Positions 1 to 9,190 are shown, counted from the stretch's first letter. The stretch is 64,000 nucleotides of DNA from Azospirillum sp. 47_25 (GCA_001917125.1 MNTU01000018.1:12678-76677); one strand, 5' to 3'. Translations and numbers: made by a program. Notes: a model not told the origin generated them from the sequence alone.

Positions 1-7
1 AAAGAAT

Positions 8-30
8 GCCCCGGTTTGGGGCTTTTTTTT
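8..30 (+). terminator. Rho-independent terminator of an upstream gene outside the window
   Basis: A GC stem GCCCC/GGGGC with a five-base loop is followed directly by eight T residues. It must end a plus-strand transcript that begins left of the window. Confidence 0.75.
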
Positions 31-186
31 GTATGCGGAGATACCGTTCAAACTTCGCAGGCTCGTTTTCACGGGGCAGAGCTTTCAATTCATCCGGGGG
101 TTATTTCGGACGCTGCCGCTGTCCTTATAAGCCCGGGATATCTATGCTTCAGGGGGCCAATAGTCGGAATAGATGCGGGAATGAAA

Positions 187-211
187 GACCCCGCTTTGAG
201 CGGGGTCCATT
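187..211 (-). terminator. Terminator of the first HTH gene
   Basis: The stem GACCCCGC/GCGGGGTC with loop TTTGA lies just past the stop of the minus-strand HTH gene. T-rich bases flank it on both sides, so it may act in both directions. Confidence 0.6.
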
Positions 212-213
212 TT

Positions 214-453
214 TTAAACCACGAATTCGATTTTGAGTTTATGGTCAAAAATCGAAGCGAGGTAATTAAGCTCGCCGATATTCGGGTTGGCGCGGCCTTC
301 CAACAGTGCCTGCAGATAAAACGGTGTCCAGCTGGTCAGCTGGGCAAACTTGTCTATTTGCAGCTGATGTTCGGCCATCAGTTGTTGCAACTGACCGGCA
401 ATTTCTGCGCGGGTGTGGTTAAGGTTGGTTAAACGCTGTCTTTTTTTCAACAT
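214..453 (-). CDS. Small XRE-like helix-turn-helix protein, copy 1
   Basis: This 79-residue protein has a basic N-terminus (MLKKRQRL) followed by about 60 residues that look like a Cro/CI-type HTH: an N-terminal helix around TRAEIAGQLQQLMAEH, then QIDKFAQLTSWTPFYLQALLEG. It is probably a DNA- or RNA-binding regulator. The start was chosen at 453 because GGAG lies a proper distance upstream; the frame stays open further upstream but without a good ribosome site. A second copy at 11943-12182 differs only in the last residue (V versus A). Both genes lie downstream of a structured RNA with its own terminator, so the protein may regulate, bind or depend on that RNA; this is inference. Confidence 0.75.
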   Translation of the reverse strand: MLKKRQRLTNLNHTRAEIAGQLQQLMAEHQLQIDKFAQLTSWTPFYLQALLEGRANPNIGELNYLASIFDHKLKIEFVV

Positions 454-540
454 ATTACAACTCCGTTTTTGTCTTAAATTTTGTCTTAAAACTCTCGCCG
501 TCGTCAACGAAATTCGGGCGAAAAATTTATTTGGTTAAAA

Positions 541-698
541 CAAAACCCACCTTTGGAATTAAAGGTGGGGGAGTTGACAACTGCATAACAAACAGTCCGG
601 GTTATTCGCGCATAGCCTTATATTCCCGGCTCCCCCTTGAGAGGAGTCGTTTATTTTGTTATGGGAGCTGTCACACTCCGCAAGCCATCTCTGACCTG
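541..698 (-). ncRNA. Structured RNA, family member 1
   Basis: Read on the minus strand this stretch folds into a long-range outer stem, two inner hairpins and a terminator. Outer stem (plus coordinates): 585-592 with 655-662 and 575-579 with 669-673. Inner hairpin: CCGGG 597-601 with CCCGG 625-629. A second small hairpin spans 630-646. Terminator stem: 546-554 with 561-569, followed on the minus strand by TTTTGTTTTAACC. The copy at 12256-12417 differs in sequence but keeps these stems through paired changes (TGACA/TGTCA becomes TAGCA/TGCTA; CCGGG/CCCGG becomes CCGGA/TCCGG). A third member at 50732-50938 has the same architecture. No known RNA family was recognised. Confidence 0.75.
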
Positions 699-703
699 CA
701 GAA

Positions 704-734
704 ATTATCTTAAAGGTTAAAAGTTAAATTGCAA
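704..734 (-). promoter_or_regulatory. Promoter of structured RNA 1
   Basis: On the minus strand TTGCAA (plus 729-734) is followed after 18-19 bases by AGATAAT. The same bases are kept in front of RNA copy 2, although the RNA itself has diverged, which supports function. Transcription would begin near 697. Confidence 0.55.
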
Positions 735-802
735 TTAAAAAAGTATTTGGGTGGAATTTTTGAAATGAAAGGCGGCGAGCTTTGAAACTGTGATCAGGGG
801 AA

Positions 803-834
803 GCAGAGAAAAAGCATTTCTGCTTTTTCTCTGC
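803..834 (-). terminator. Long perfect hairpin after the MFS permease gene
   Basis: GCAGAGAAAAAGCA and its exact complement, with a four-base loop, lie just past the minus-strand permease stop. No T-run follows, so it could be a 3'-stabilising hairpin rather than a classical terminator. Confidence 0.5.
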
Positions 835-844
835 CTGTTATGGC

Positions 845-2233
845 TTAAAAGCGGCGGGCAGGGAGGCCTTCGGCCCAGTTTTTTTCAATCTGTTCGAGTG
901 AACGCCCTTTGGTTTCGGGAATGTAGCGGAAAGTGAACCACAGGCTGAAAATACCGACCAGTCCGAACATCCAGAAAGTGTAAGCTTCGCCGATATGTTC
1001 CAGCAAAACGGGGAACGTGAGCGCAACCAGAAAGTTAAATCCGAAATTGGCCATGGTGCAGATGCTCATGGCAAGGCCGCGGATTTTCAGCGGCATAATT
1101 TCAGAGATGATAATCCAGCCGATTGGGCCGAGGGAAAAGGCAAAGCAGGCAATGTAGATGACAATGCTGCCGACGGCAACCCATTTGAGGCTGTCGCCGA
1201 GATAATCGGTGAGCCAGAATGATCCGCCGAGAACAAACAGGCTTGCGGTGATGCCGGCCAGTCCGGCATAGAGCAGCGGCTTGCGTCCCAGACGGTCGGT
1301 GAAGAAAATGGCGACGAAGGTCATTAAAAAGTTTACCACGCCGACGCCGATGGTGGCGTAAAGAGCTCCCAGCGTGTCGGTGAAACCGGCGGCCTGAAAA
1401 ATGGTGGCAGTGTAGTAAATGATGGTGTTGATGCCGGTACAAATCTGCATAAACATCATGCCGATGCCGACAATGACCGGCATAAGCATCCAACGGGCAA
1501 AAGATGAACGTGACGCGCTTTGAACCGATGTGTTTAAGGTGGCTTTAATTTCTTTGACATGTTTGTCAGCGTCAGTTTCCGGCTCAATTTTACGGAAGAT
1601 TTCCCTGGCTTCCTTTTCACGCTTTTTGCTGATCAGCCAGCGCGGCGTATCGCCCAGAAAACTGATGCCGACCAGCAGAATCAACGCCGGAATCAAACCG
1701 GAACCGAGCATCCAGCGCCAGTTATATTCGCTTAGCGCGAAGATACGGTTAATCAGATAGGAGAAGAGAATGCCGGCAGTGATGGCAAGCTGGTATAGAG
1801 AAACCAGCATTCCGCGGACTTTTTGCGGCGAAATTTCAGACAAATACAGCGGTACGACGAAGTTTACCATACCGATTGCCAAGCCGAGAATCATCCGCCC
1901 GGCAATCAGCCAGCCGACGGAGGAGGCAAAGCCGCAGAGAATCGAACCGAGGGCGAAGATGACCGCCGTGGCAATAATGACCTTTTTGCGTCCGTACATG
2001 TCGGCGAGCACGCCGTTTGCCGCGGCTCCGATAACCGCACCGACCAAAGCCGAACTGACGACCCAGCCTTTGGCCAGACTGGTGAGCGGCCAGGTGTCGT
2101 TAATGAACAGCAGGGCGCCGGAAATGACTCCGGTGTCAAAACCGGAAAGCAGTCCGCCGAGCGAGGCGACTGCGGCGATGACATAAAGCCAGAGGTGGCG
2201 GGGCTTGTAGGAGGAAAAAGCGGATGCGGTCAT
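845..2233 (-). CDS. MFS sugar:proton symporter (XylE/AraE/GalP family)
   Basis: This 462-residue protein has twelve predicted membrane helices and the sugar-porter signatures: GFDTGVISGA in helix 1, the loop 2-3 motif ADMYGRKK, PLYLSEISPQKVRG, DTPRWLISK at the end of the first half, the repeated motif DRLGRKPLL in the second half, and the C-terminal PETKGRSLEQIE. It should import a hexose or pentose across the inner membrane with a proton. The exact sugar cannot be told from sequence. It stands alone on the minus strand, divergent from mltB, so the ~120 bp between 2234 and 2357 should hold both promoters. Confidence 0.9.
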   Translation of the reverse strand: MTASAFSSYKPRHLWLYVIAAVASLGGLLSGFDTGVISGALLFINDTWPLTSLAKGWVVSSALVGAVIGAAANGVLADMYGRKKVIIATAVIFALGSILCGFASSVGWLIAGRMILGLAIGMVNFVVPLYLSEISPQKVRGMLVSLYQLAITAGILFSYLINRIFALSEYNWRWMLGSGLIPALILLVGISFLGDTPRWLISKKREKEAREIFRKIEPETDADKHVKEIKATLNTSVQSASRSSFARWMLMPVIVGIGMMFMQICTGINTIIYYTATIFQAAGFTDTLGALYATIGVGVVNFLMTFVAIFFTDRLGRKPLLYAGLAGITASLFVLGGSFWLTDYLGDSLKWVAVGSIVIYIACFAFSLGPIGWIIISEIMPLKIRGLAMSICTMANFGFNFLVALTFPVLLEHIGEAYTFWMFGLVGIFSLWFTFRYIPETKGRSLEQIEKNWAEGLPARRF

Positions 2234-2357
2234 GGGATAAACCTTTCTGCTGGATTATTAATACTAAAATATATAGCGATTATTATAGCAAAATTAAGAG
2301 GTTTTTAAAAGCTCTTTTGTAAAATTTCCGACAGGTATATTTAAGAATGGAATAAAA

Positions 2358-3650
2358 ATGGCATATTCAAAGGTTACGGGCTTGCTGGCAGCAGTGCTGC
2401 TGAGCGGAACGATTATCTGTTCGGCGGGAGCCGTCCGGGCAGCGGATAAGGTTGAAACGCCGGAAGAATATCTGGACTGGCTCGATGACCTGAAAGAGGA
2501 GATGATTGACAGGGGCATTTCCAAAAAGACAATCAAAAAAGTGTATGCCGAAGATTATTATCATCCGGAGCCCGAAGTGGTTAAAATCGACCGGAATCAG
2601 ACGGAATTCGTACTTACTTTTACCGATTATGCCAACCGGGTGGTGACAGCCAAACGGGTGGCCGAAGCGCGGACCAAATATAAGGAACTTTATCCTTTGT
2701 TTAAGGATTTGGAAGGGAAATACGGCGTTCCCTTTAATTATCTGGTTGCCTTTTGGGCCATGGAAAGCAATTTCGGGCGGAATTTCGGCAATTATCAGGT
2801 GGTGGACGCTTTGACGGTTTTGAGCTATGACCGCCGCCGACCGAAGTTTTTCCGCGAAGAGTTGTATCAGGCTCTGAAAATTATTGACGACTGGGAAATT
2901 GACCATACCAAGATGGAAGGGTCATGGGCCGGAGCCATGGGGCATTTTCAGTTTATGCCGTCCACATTCAACGCTTATGCCGTCGATTATAACGGTGACG
3001 GCAAAATAGACATTTGGCATTCGTTTGAAGATGCGGCCGCTTCGGCTGCCAATTATCTGCACGAGGCCGGGTGGAAAGCGGGCGAACCTTGGGGAGCCGA
3101 GGTTTCGCTGCCGTGGAATTTCGACTATGCTCAGACCGGGCGGACAAAGCTCAAGACGGTTAAAGAATGGGCTGCTGCCGGCGTGCGTCTGGCCGACAAT
3201 AAAAAGCTGCCTTTTGCCGCCGAAAGCAAGGGGGCTGTTCTGCTTCCCGAGGGCAAGAAAGGTAAGGCTTATCTGGTTTTGCACAATTTTAACGTTATTA
3301 TGAAATGGAACCGGTCGGAAAACTATGCCCTGGCTGTCGGGCTGCTGGCCGATTATACGGTTTCGGGCAAAAAATGGAAAGCGATGGCACAAGCGCCGGC
3401 CGTTCGTCTGAAAGCCGACGATGTGCTGAAGGTTCAGGCTTTTATCAACAAACTGGGGTGGTTTAAGCTTGATGAAGACGGACAGCTGGGCAGCAAAACC
3501 CGGGAGGCGATTCAGAAGGTTCAGCAAAAAGCAAAACTGCAGCCGGACGGTTATCCCGATTATCAGCTGCTGAACAAGATAAACAAGTATAATCCGGATA
3601 TCGGTTTTGCCGTTCCGGTGCAGCCGCGAAAATTACACAGACGGAAATAA
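2358..3650 (+). CDS. mltB: MltB-family lytic murein transglycosylase
   Basis: The 430-residue protein begins with a signal peptide (hydrophobic residues 7-28, AxA-like site near residue 29). The MltB fold follows with the catalytic glutamate in AFWAMESNFGRNFG (about E136), then the family motifs SWAGAMGHFQFMPST and NGDGKIDIW. Residues ~355-425 form a peptidoglycan-binding domain (KADDVLKVQAFINKLGWF, DGQLGSKTREAIQKVQ). It cleaves the glycan MurNAc-GlcNAc bond with 1,6-anhydro product in the periplasm. It is followed by rlpA and dacA, making a peptidoglycan-remodelling cluster. No lipobox is seen, so it may be soluble. Confidence 0.92.
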   Translation: MAYSKVTGLLAAVLLSGTIICSAGAVRAADKVETPEEYLDWLDDLKEEMIDRGISKKTIKKVYAEDYYHPEPEVVKIDRNQTEFVLTFTDYANRVVTAKRVAEARTKYKELYPLFKDLEGKYGVPFNYLVAFWAMESNFGRNFGNYQVVDALTVLSYDRRRPKFFREELYQALKIIDDWEIDHTKMEGSWAGAMGHFQFMPSTFNAYAVDYNGDGKIDIWHSFEDAAASAANYLHEAGWKAGEPWGAEVSLPWNFDYAQTGRTKLKTVKEWAAAGVRLADNKKLPFAAESKGAVLLPEGKKGKAYLVLHNFNVIMKWNRSENYALAVGLLADYTVSGKKWKAMAQAPAVRLKADDVLKVQAFINKLGWFKLDEDGQLGSKTREAIQKVQQKAKLQPDGYPDYQLLNKINKYNPDIGFAVPVQPRKLHRRK

Positions 3651-3714
3651 CAAGCTTTACGAAGCGGAAAAAAAAGTTTAGATTGAACAAAAATAAATTT
3701 AAATGGGATTTTTG

Positions 3715-4617
3715 ATGAGACTTAACAAAGTAAACATATTGCTGTGTCTGACAGGCCTGTTTTTGGCGGGTTGCGCCAGCAATGAGGTGAACCTGTCGGA
3801 TTCTCCTTATTCGCAGGCCGCGGCCATTAAAGGGCAGGGCGGCAGCTATAAGGTGGGCAAACCTTATAAAATTTCAGGACAATGGTATTATCCGAAAGAG
3901 GATTACAGCTATTCGGAAGTCGGTATCGCTTCCTGGTACGGGAAAGATTTTCACGCGAAGAAAACCGCCAACGGCGAGAATTATGACATGAATACGCTGA
4001 CGGCGGCACACCGGACTTTGCCGCTGCCTTCCATTGTGCGGGTAACAAATCTGGAGAACGGCCGTTCGCTGGTTTTACGGGTTAATGACCGCGGGCCTTA
4101 TGCGAAAAACCGGATTATAGACATTTCCAAGCGCGGAGCGCAGCTGCTGGGGTTTCAGACGCAGGGCACCGCTAAAGTCCGTGTCGATTTGCTGGAAGAC
4201 GAGAGCAAGGAATTAAAAGCGGCGTTGTTGAACGAACCGATGCCGACGCGCTATGATACACCCAAAAAGGCAACGGCTTATGCGGCAAACCGCATTAGCA
4301 TTCCCAAGCGGCAGATTGAGGTTTATAAGGCGACCGGGCCGGCAGCTTCCGCGCCGGTAAGCTATCAAGCCTCGAATACGTCTGCCGGCAAGAGCTATTT
4401 TGTGCAGGCAGGTGCCTTTTCCAAACAGGATACCGCCCATTCTTTGAGCCGCAAACTGACGCAGTTCGGCAATGCCAGAGTGGCGGAAGCCGATGTGGAC
4501 GGCAAGCGGTTTTACCGTGTTCGCCTGGGGCCGTTCAGTTTTCCCGAAGAGGCGGAGGTGACTTTGGCCAAGGTCCGCAACTACGGGATTCAGAATGCCA
4601 GCGTTGTTCGCGATTAA
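3715..4617 (+). CDS. rlpA: RlpA-like septal lytic transglycosylase, SPOR domain lipoprotein
   Basis: A lipoprotein signal ends in the lipobox LAGC about 20 residues in. The double-psi beta-barrel domain (about residues 65-150) has GIASWYGKDFHAKKTANGE, NTLTAAHRTLPLPS and the catalytic-site motif VNDRGPY. The last ~75 residues form a SPOR domain (YFVQAGAFSKQDTAHSL to RLGPFSFPEEAE) that binds denuded septal glycan. Start 3715 is preferred because GGGA precedes it at normal spacing; 3703 is an in-frame upstream ATG without a ribosome site. It lies between mltB and dacA. Confidence 0.9.
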   Translation: MRLNKVNILLCLTGLFLAGCASNEVNLSDSPYSQAAAIKGQGGSYKVGKPYKISGQWYYPKEDYSYSEVGIASWYGKDFHAKKTANGENYDMNTLTAAHRTLPLPSIVRVTNLENGRSLVLRVNDRGPYAKNRIIDISKRGAQLLGFQTQGTAKVRVDLLEDESKELKAALLNEPMPTRYDTPKKATAYAANRISIPKRQIEVYKATGPAASAPVSYQASNTSAGKSYFVQAGAFSKQDTAHSLSRKLTQFGNARVAEADVDGKRFYRVRLGPFSFPEEAEVTLAKVRNYGIQNASVVRD

Positions 4618-4641
4618 TTATAATGTAAGGATTGAGAGAAA

Positions 4642-5796
4642 ATGAGCTTCAGAACCAAACTCTATACAAGCGTGATTGCCGGTGCCTTTATTTTGGCGGG
4701 AGCCGGACAGGCTCTGGCGATTGAGACCACTGCCCGCAATGTTATTCTGACCGATTATGACACCGGGCAGATTCTGTTTGCCAAAGATCATCAGAAAATG
4801 GTGCCGCCGGCTTCCATGAGCAAACTGATGACGGTTTACATTATTTTCTCGAAGCTTAAGGACGGTTCGCTTTCGCTGGACGATACCTTTACCGTCAGTG
4901 AAAACGCCTGGCGCAAAGGCGGAGCCGCCAGCGGCGGTTCAACGATGTTTTTGAACATCGGCGAGGAAGTCCGGGTTGAGGATTTGATTAAGGGCATTAT
5001 CATTCAGTCCGGCAATGATGCCTGTATTGTGGCGGCGGAAAATTTGGCCGGAAGCGAAGACGATTTTGCCGTTTTAATGAACAAAACGGCTAAAAAACTG
5101 GGGATGAACAACAGTTCTTTTATGAATGCAACCGGGCTGCCGGATCCGAATCACCGGATGTCGGTTGAAGATTTGGCCAAACTGGCAAGACTGATTATTT
5201 CCGAATTCCCGGGGTATTATTACCTCTTTTCGCAGAAAACGTTTACGCATAACAACATCACTCAGGGCAACCGCAATCCTCTGTTGTATTCGATGCCGGG
5301 AGCGGACGGTCTGAAAACCGGACATACGGAAGAGGCCGGTTTCAGTCTGACGGCTTCGGTTAAACGCGGCGACCGGCGTCTGATTGAGGTTATGACCGGA
5401 ACCAAGAGCAACAAAGAGCGTTCCGAAGAGGCGGGAAAGATTATGAGCTACGGTTTCCGCGAGTTTGACAATTATGATATTCTGACCAAAGGGCAGAAAA
5501 TTGCCGAGATTCCGGTCTGGTTCGGAACCGAGAAGAGCGTTGAGCTGGTTGTTGGCGAGAATGTCAAACGGACGATTAAGAAAAACAAAGCCGCCAATGT
5601 CAAAATGACGGCGGTTTATGACAAGCCGGTCAAGGCGCCGATTAAAAAAGGCGACAAGCTCGGCGTGGTTAAAGTGGAAATTCCGGGCCAGCCCGATTTT
5701 GAAGTTCCGCTGTTGGCAGACCGTGACGTCGGTAAGCTCGGCATGCTCGGCAAAATCGGCGAAAACTTGAAATATCTGGTTTTCGGGGAAAATTAA
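4642..5796 (+). CDS. dacA: D-alanyl-D-alanine carboxypeptidase (PBP5/6 type)
   Basis: This 384-residue penicillin-binding protein removes the terminal D-Ala of peptidoglycan pentapeptides in the periplasm. A signal peptide covers residues 1-26. All three active-site motifs are present: SMSK (nucleophile Ser about 58, in PPASMSKLM), SGN (in IIQSGNDAC) and KTG (in DGLKTGHTEEAG). The C-terminal ~100 residues match the PBP5 beta-sandwich domain and end in a likely amphipathic membrane anchor (KIGENLKYLVF). The next gene, tmk, starts one base after the stop, so the two are probably co-transcribed. Confidence 0.95.
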   Translation: MSFRTKLYTSVIAGAFILAGAGQALAIETTARNVILTDYDTGQILFAKDHQKMVPPASMSKLMTVYIIFSKLKDGSLSLDDTFTVSENAWRKGGAASGGSTMFLNIGEEVRVEDLIKGIIIQSGNDACIVAAENLAGSEDDFAVLMNKTAKKLGMNNSSFMNATGLPDPNHRMSVEDLAKLARLIISEFPGYYYLFSQKTFTHNNITQGNRNPLLYSMPGADGLKTGHTEEAGFSLTASVKRGDRRLIEVMTGTKSNKERSEEAGKIMSYGFREFDNYDILTKGQKIAEIPVWFGTEKSVELVVGENVKRTIKKNKAANVKMTAVYDKPVKAPIKKGDKLGVVKVEIPGQPDFEVPLLADRDVGKLGMLGKIGENLKYLVFGEN

Positions 5797-5797
5797 G

Positions 5798-6535
5798 ATG
5801 ACATCGCTGAAAGGTAAAGTTGCCACCAAAGACGGAATAGACGGCGAGGAAATTCCCCAGTTGGAGTTTCCTTTTCCGCCGGTTCCCCGTCCCAAGGGCA
5901 AGTTTATTACCTTTGAGGGCGGCGAAGGAACCGGAAAATCAACCCAGCTGAAACTGCTTTCTGAGTTTCTGCATCAGCGGAAAATCAACAATCTGACTTC
6001 CAAAGAGCCGGGCGGAACCGATATCGGGCAGGAACTGCGGCGTTTGCTGGTAACCGGAGACAAAGACAAGTTTGATGCGGTTGCCGAATGCCTGCTTTAT
6101 TATGCCGACCGGCGCATTCACCTGACCAATAAGGTGTGGCCGGCATTGAAAGAAGGAACCTGGGTGCTGAGCGACAGGTTTGCGGATTCTACGGTGGCTT
6201 ATCAGTATTACGGTTATGAGAAAAAGGTGCCGCTGGAAACTCTGAACGGCCTCTATCAGCTGACGGTGGGCGATTTTAAGCCTGATTTGACCATTTTGTT
6301 TGATTTGGATCCGAAAATCGGTTTGGAACGTTCTTATAAAAAATCTTTGCAGATGGAAGTTAAGGAAACCCGTTTTGAAGACAGGGGACTGGAATTTCAT
6401 AACCGCCTGCGCGAAGGCTATCTGGAACTGGCGCAGAGCGACGGCAAGCGTTTTGTGGTGCTGAATGCCAATAAGACGATTGAAGATTTGCACCATGAGG
6501 TTATCCGGGTGATTGCGGAAAGGTTTAAAATTTAA
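5798..6535 (+). CDS. tmk: Thymidylate kinase with N-terminal extension
   Basis: It phosphorylates dTMP to dTDP with ATP. The P-loop GGEGTGKST lies about 40 residues in, followed by KEPGGTDIG, the DR-type motif LSDRFADSTVAYQYYG and DLTILFDLDPKIGLER. The 245-residue length exceeds the family's usual ~210 because of a ~34-residue proline-rich leader (EFPFPPVPRPKGK) before the core. GGGGAAAA upstream supports the ATG at 5798. tmk is followed directly by holB, the usual alphaproteobacterial arrangement. Confidence 0.93.
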   Translation: MTSLKGKVATKDGIDGEEIPQLEFPFPPVPRPKGKFITFEGGEGTGKSTQLKLLSEFLHQRKINNLTSKEPGGTDIGQELRRLLVTGDKDKFDAVAECLLYYADRRIHLTNKVWPALKEGTWVLSDRFADSTVAYQYYGYEKKVPLETLNGLYQLTVGDFKPDLTILFDLDPKIGLERSYKKSLQMEVKETRFEDRGLEFHNRLREGYLELAQSDGKRFVVLNANKTIEDLHHEVIRVIAERFKI

Positions 6536-7593
6536 TGTTAGAGAGCGAAGCGGTCAATATTTTGCCGAAAAACAACAGCTATCTGCTGGGGCAGGAAAAA
6601 GCCGAGCAGATTCTGCTGGAAGGGTGGCGGAATAATTCGCTGCACAATTCATGGCTCATCAGCGGCATTGAGGGCATCGGCAAGGCAACGCTGGCTTATC
6701 GTTTTGCCAAATTTCTGCTGGCGGCCGATGCCAGCAAGAAAGAGCAATATACCAGTTTGGAGATAAGCGAAAACAATCCGGTGTTCAAACTGGTGGTCAA
6801 CAATGCCCATCCTGATTTGAAAATTATTGAGCGGGACTATACCGATACCGACCGCCGCAAGATTCTGAAAGCAATCAAAGAGGGTGAGCAGCTTTCCGAC
6901 GAGGAAATGAAGGGACTGAAAAAGTCGGCTTTTATCCGCGTGGACGACGTGCGGACAATCAATGAGTTTTTGACTAAGCGTTCGGCTGACAATAACTGGC
7001 GGATTGTGATTATCGACAGCATTGACGATATGAATCCGGCCAGTGCCAATGCGGTGTTGAAAATTTTGGAAGAACCGCCATACAAAACGGTGATGATGCT
7101 TATCAGTCATAATCCGAACAAGCTGCTGCCGACGATCCGTTCGCGCTGCGCCAAGCTGCAGCTGCCGCTGTTGGCGGACAATCAGGTTGCCAGTCTGCTG
7201 CGGCGGTATCGCCCGGCTTTGGCGGAAAAGGCCGTTCAAAGTCTGGTCGGCATTGCTTCGGGCAGTATCGGCAAAGCTTTGGCATATGCCGATAACAATG
7301 CTTTGGGCAAGTATGACGATTTGTCCAAGATCGTTTATGCCAAAAACAAGTTCAGTATTGCCGATTTGCTGGCTTTTTGCGATGCGGCGGTGAGCGATGA
7401 AGACAGCTATTATCTGATTCAGGAACTGGTTTTGAAATTTATTGCCGAAAACGTCAGAGCAAGCGATCATCCCGACGAACTGGCGGGAGCCTGGGACAAC
7501 GCCATTAAGGTTTTTAACGAGACGGAGAGATTAAATCTTGATAAAAAGCAGGCTTTGATTAATATTATTACCAATGTGATTAAAGTGATTTAA
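6535..7593 (+). CDS. holB: DNA polymerase III delta-prime subunit
   Basis: It is a clamp-loader subunit of 352 residues. The N-terminal AAA+ fold has the degenerate P-loop GIEGIGKATLAYRFAKFLL. Further on are the RVDDVRTINEFL segment, the WRIVIIDSIDDMNPASANAVLKILEEPP stretch (Walker B equivalent; sensor region) and NPNKLLPTIRSRC. The zinc-binding cysteines of some homologues are absent, as is common in Alphaproteobacteria. Its ATG overlaps the tmk stop by one base, pointing to translational coupling. Confidence 0.92.
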   Translation: MLESEAVNILPKNNSYLLGQEKAEQILLEGWRNNSLHNSWLISGIEGIGKATLAYRFAKFLLAADASKKEQYTSLEISENNPVFKLVVNNAHPDLKIIERDYTDTDRRKILKAIKEGEQLSDEEMKGLKKSAFIRVDDVRTINEFLTKRSADNNWRIVIIDSIDDMNPASANAVLKILEEPPYKTVMMLISHNPNKLLPTIRSRCAKLQLPLLADNQVASLLRRYRPALAEKAVQSLVGIASGSIGKALAYADNNALGKYDDLSKIVYAKNKFSIADLLAFCDAAVSDEDSYYLIQELVLKFIAENVRASDHPDELAGAWDNAIKVFNETERLNLDKKQALINIITNVIKVI

Positions 7594-7604
7594 TAAGGAG
7601 AGCT

Positions 7605-8402
7605 ATGTTAGTCGACAGCCATTGTCATTTGGACTTTAACGATTTTGAAGAAGATTTTGATGAAATTCTGGAGCGGGCCAGAGCCAATGGCGTGACGGCA
7701 ATGCTGAATGCCGGAAATAATATTGACGAGCTGGACAATCAGCTGGCTTTGTCGGAAAAGTATCCGTTTATTTATACGGCAGTCGGGGTGCATCCCGATA
7801 ATGCCTCCGAATATGAAAGTCTGACGGCGGCGGATTTGCTGGCGCAGACGCATCATAAAAAAGTGGTGGCTATCGGCGAGTGCGGGCTGGATTATTACTA
7901 TGACAACTGCCCGCGCGATGTGCAGATAAAGGTTTTCAGAGAACATATCAAGGCTGCGCAGGAGAGCGGGCTGCCGCTGATTATCCATACCAGAGAAGCA
8001 GAGGAAGACACGATGTCGCTGCTGGACGAAGCCTATAAGGAAAAGCCTTTCGGCGGCGAATTCCATTGTTTTACCGGTTCGCAGAAACTGGCGGATTTCG
8101 GCCTTTCCATTGGTTTTTATCTTTCCGCTTCGGGTATAATTACCTTTAACAAAAGCAATGAACTGCGGGAGGTTTTTGCCCGTTTGCCGCTGGAACGTCT
8201 GTTGGTGGAGACGGATTCGCCGTTTTTGGCTCCGGTGCCCAAGCGCGGGCGCCGCAATGAGCCTGCATTTGTGCTGCATACGGCGGAAAGACTGGCTCAA
8301 CTGCGCGACTTGCCGCTGGAAAAACTGGCGCAGATTACGTCAGACAACTTTTACCGTCTGTTCCGCAAGGCCAGCGATAAAGGGAGATATGATTATAAAT
8401 GA
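7605..8402 (+). CDS. tatD: TatD-family metal-dependent hydrolase/DNase
   Basis: The 265-residue TIM-barrel protein has the metal-binding DSHCHLDF at the start, GECGLDYYY, IIHTREAEED, EFHCFTGS and ETDSPFLAP, the full set of TatD metal ligands. It is a 3'-5' exonuclease or deoxyribonuclease of the amidohydrolase superfamily. A GGAG site precedes the ATG. In many Alphaproteobacteria the order is tmk-holB-metG-tatD-MBL hydrolase; here metG is missing from this position and lies at 12820. Confidence 0.93.
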   Translation: MLVDSHCHLDFNDFEEDFDEILERARANGVTAMLNAGNNIDELDNQLALSEKYPFIYTAVGVHPDNASEYESLTAADLLAQTHHKKVVAIGECGLDYYYDNCPRDVQIKVFREHIKAAQESGLPLIIHTREAEEDTMSLLDEAYKEKPFGGEFHCFTGSQKLADFGLSIGFYLSASGIITFNKSNELREVFARLPLERLLVETDSPFLAPVPKRGRRNEPAFVLHTAERLAQLRDLPLEKLAQITSDNFYRLFRKASDKGRYDYK

Positions 8403-9190
8403 AACAGTTAACCATTCTGGGCAGCGGCGCGGCTCCCGGTGTTCCGTCGCTGGGGAGAGGCTGGGGGGCCTGCGACCCGCAAAACCCTAAAAACCGGCGT
8501 TTGCGGACGTCGGCATATCTGGAGTACGACGGGGTCAGGTTATTAATCGACACGTCGCCTGATTTGCGTTTGCAGCTGCTGGCAAATGATATTCGCTATT
8601 TGGACGGGGTGCTTTACACGCATGCGCATGCCGACCATGTGCACGGCATAGACGATATCAGGGAGATTAACCGGATTATCCGGCAGAATTTGCATTTTTA
8701 TGCCGGAGAAAAGACGGTTCGTTATATCAGGCATAATTTTTCTTATCTGCTTTCAAAGCCGAACAAGGTCAACGATGTGGTCAGGCTGCCGAGTATGGTG
8801 CCGAATATTATCAAAGCCAACCGTCCGTTTGACATCAAAGGTCTGAAAATTATGCCGATTAAGCTGTTGCATCATTGTCCGGAATGCTTGGGATATGTGT
8901 TTAATGACGGGGAAATCGTTTATATTGCCGATTTTAAGGTGATTGCCGAAAGCGGTTACAAGCGGATTCTGCGGCGGCCGAAACTGTTGGTTTTGCCGCT
9001 GACGACGCCTTACGGGCAGCCGGCGCATGCCGGTTTGGCCGATGTGCTGGCCGTCATTGAGCGGATTAACCCGGAAAAGGCGGTCATTAACCATATGGCA
9101 ACGGAATGCGATTATAATCAGGTTATGCTGGAGACGCCGGAGAATGTGGTTCCGGCTTATGATAATATGAAAATTGTAATAGAAGATTAG
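8399..9190 (+). CDS. PhnP-like metallo-beta-lactamase-fold phosphodiesterase
   Basis: The protein of 263 residues has the MBL-fold signature THAHADHVHGIDDI (HxHxDH) and downstream ligands HHCPECLGYVF and DFKVIAESG, as well as the N-terminal LGSGAAPGVPSLG typical of the PhnP/TatD-linked subfamily. It is probably a cyclic-phosphodiester or nucleotide phosphodiesterase; the physiological substrate is unknown. It overlaps tatD by four bases (ATGA), so both are expressed together. Confidence 0.85.
   Translation: MKQLTILGSGAAPGVPSLGRGWGACDPQNPKNRRLRTSAYLEYDGVRLLIDTSPDLRLQLLANDIRYLDGVLYTHAHADHVHGIDDIREINRIIRQNLHFYAGEKTVRYIRHNFSYLLSKPNKVNDVVRLPSMVPNIIKANRPFDIKGLKIMPIKLLHHCPECLGYVFNDGEIVYIADFKVIAESGYKRILRRPKLLVLPLTTPYGQPAHAGLADVLAVIERINPEKAVINHMATECDYNQVMLETPENVVPAYDNMKIVIED

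Larger units (their letters stand above)
211..742. repeat. Copy 1 of a ~530-bp duplicated module (HTH gene plus structured RNA)
   Basis: This block recurs almost identically at 11939-12461. The HTH reading frame and the promoter end match nearly base for base. The middle part (about 541-698), which encodes the structured RNA, differs more, and many of its differences keep base pairing. Copy 1 has an extra short direct repeat (TTTTGTCTTAAA repeated near 460-490) in the leader of the protein gene. Confidence 0.85.

Noticed and set aside
541..698. 6S RNA or tmRNA
   Set aside because: 6S RNA is one long hairpin with a central bubble and tmRNA has a tRNA-like end; neither matches the branched fold with a terminator, and three copies in 64 kb would be odd.
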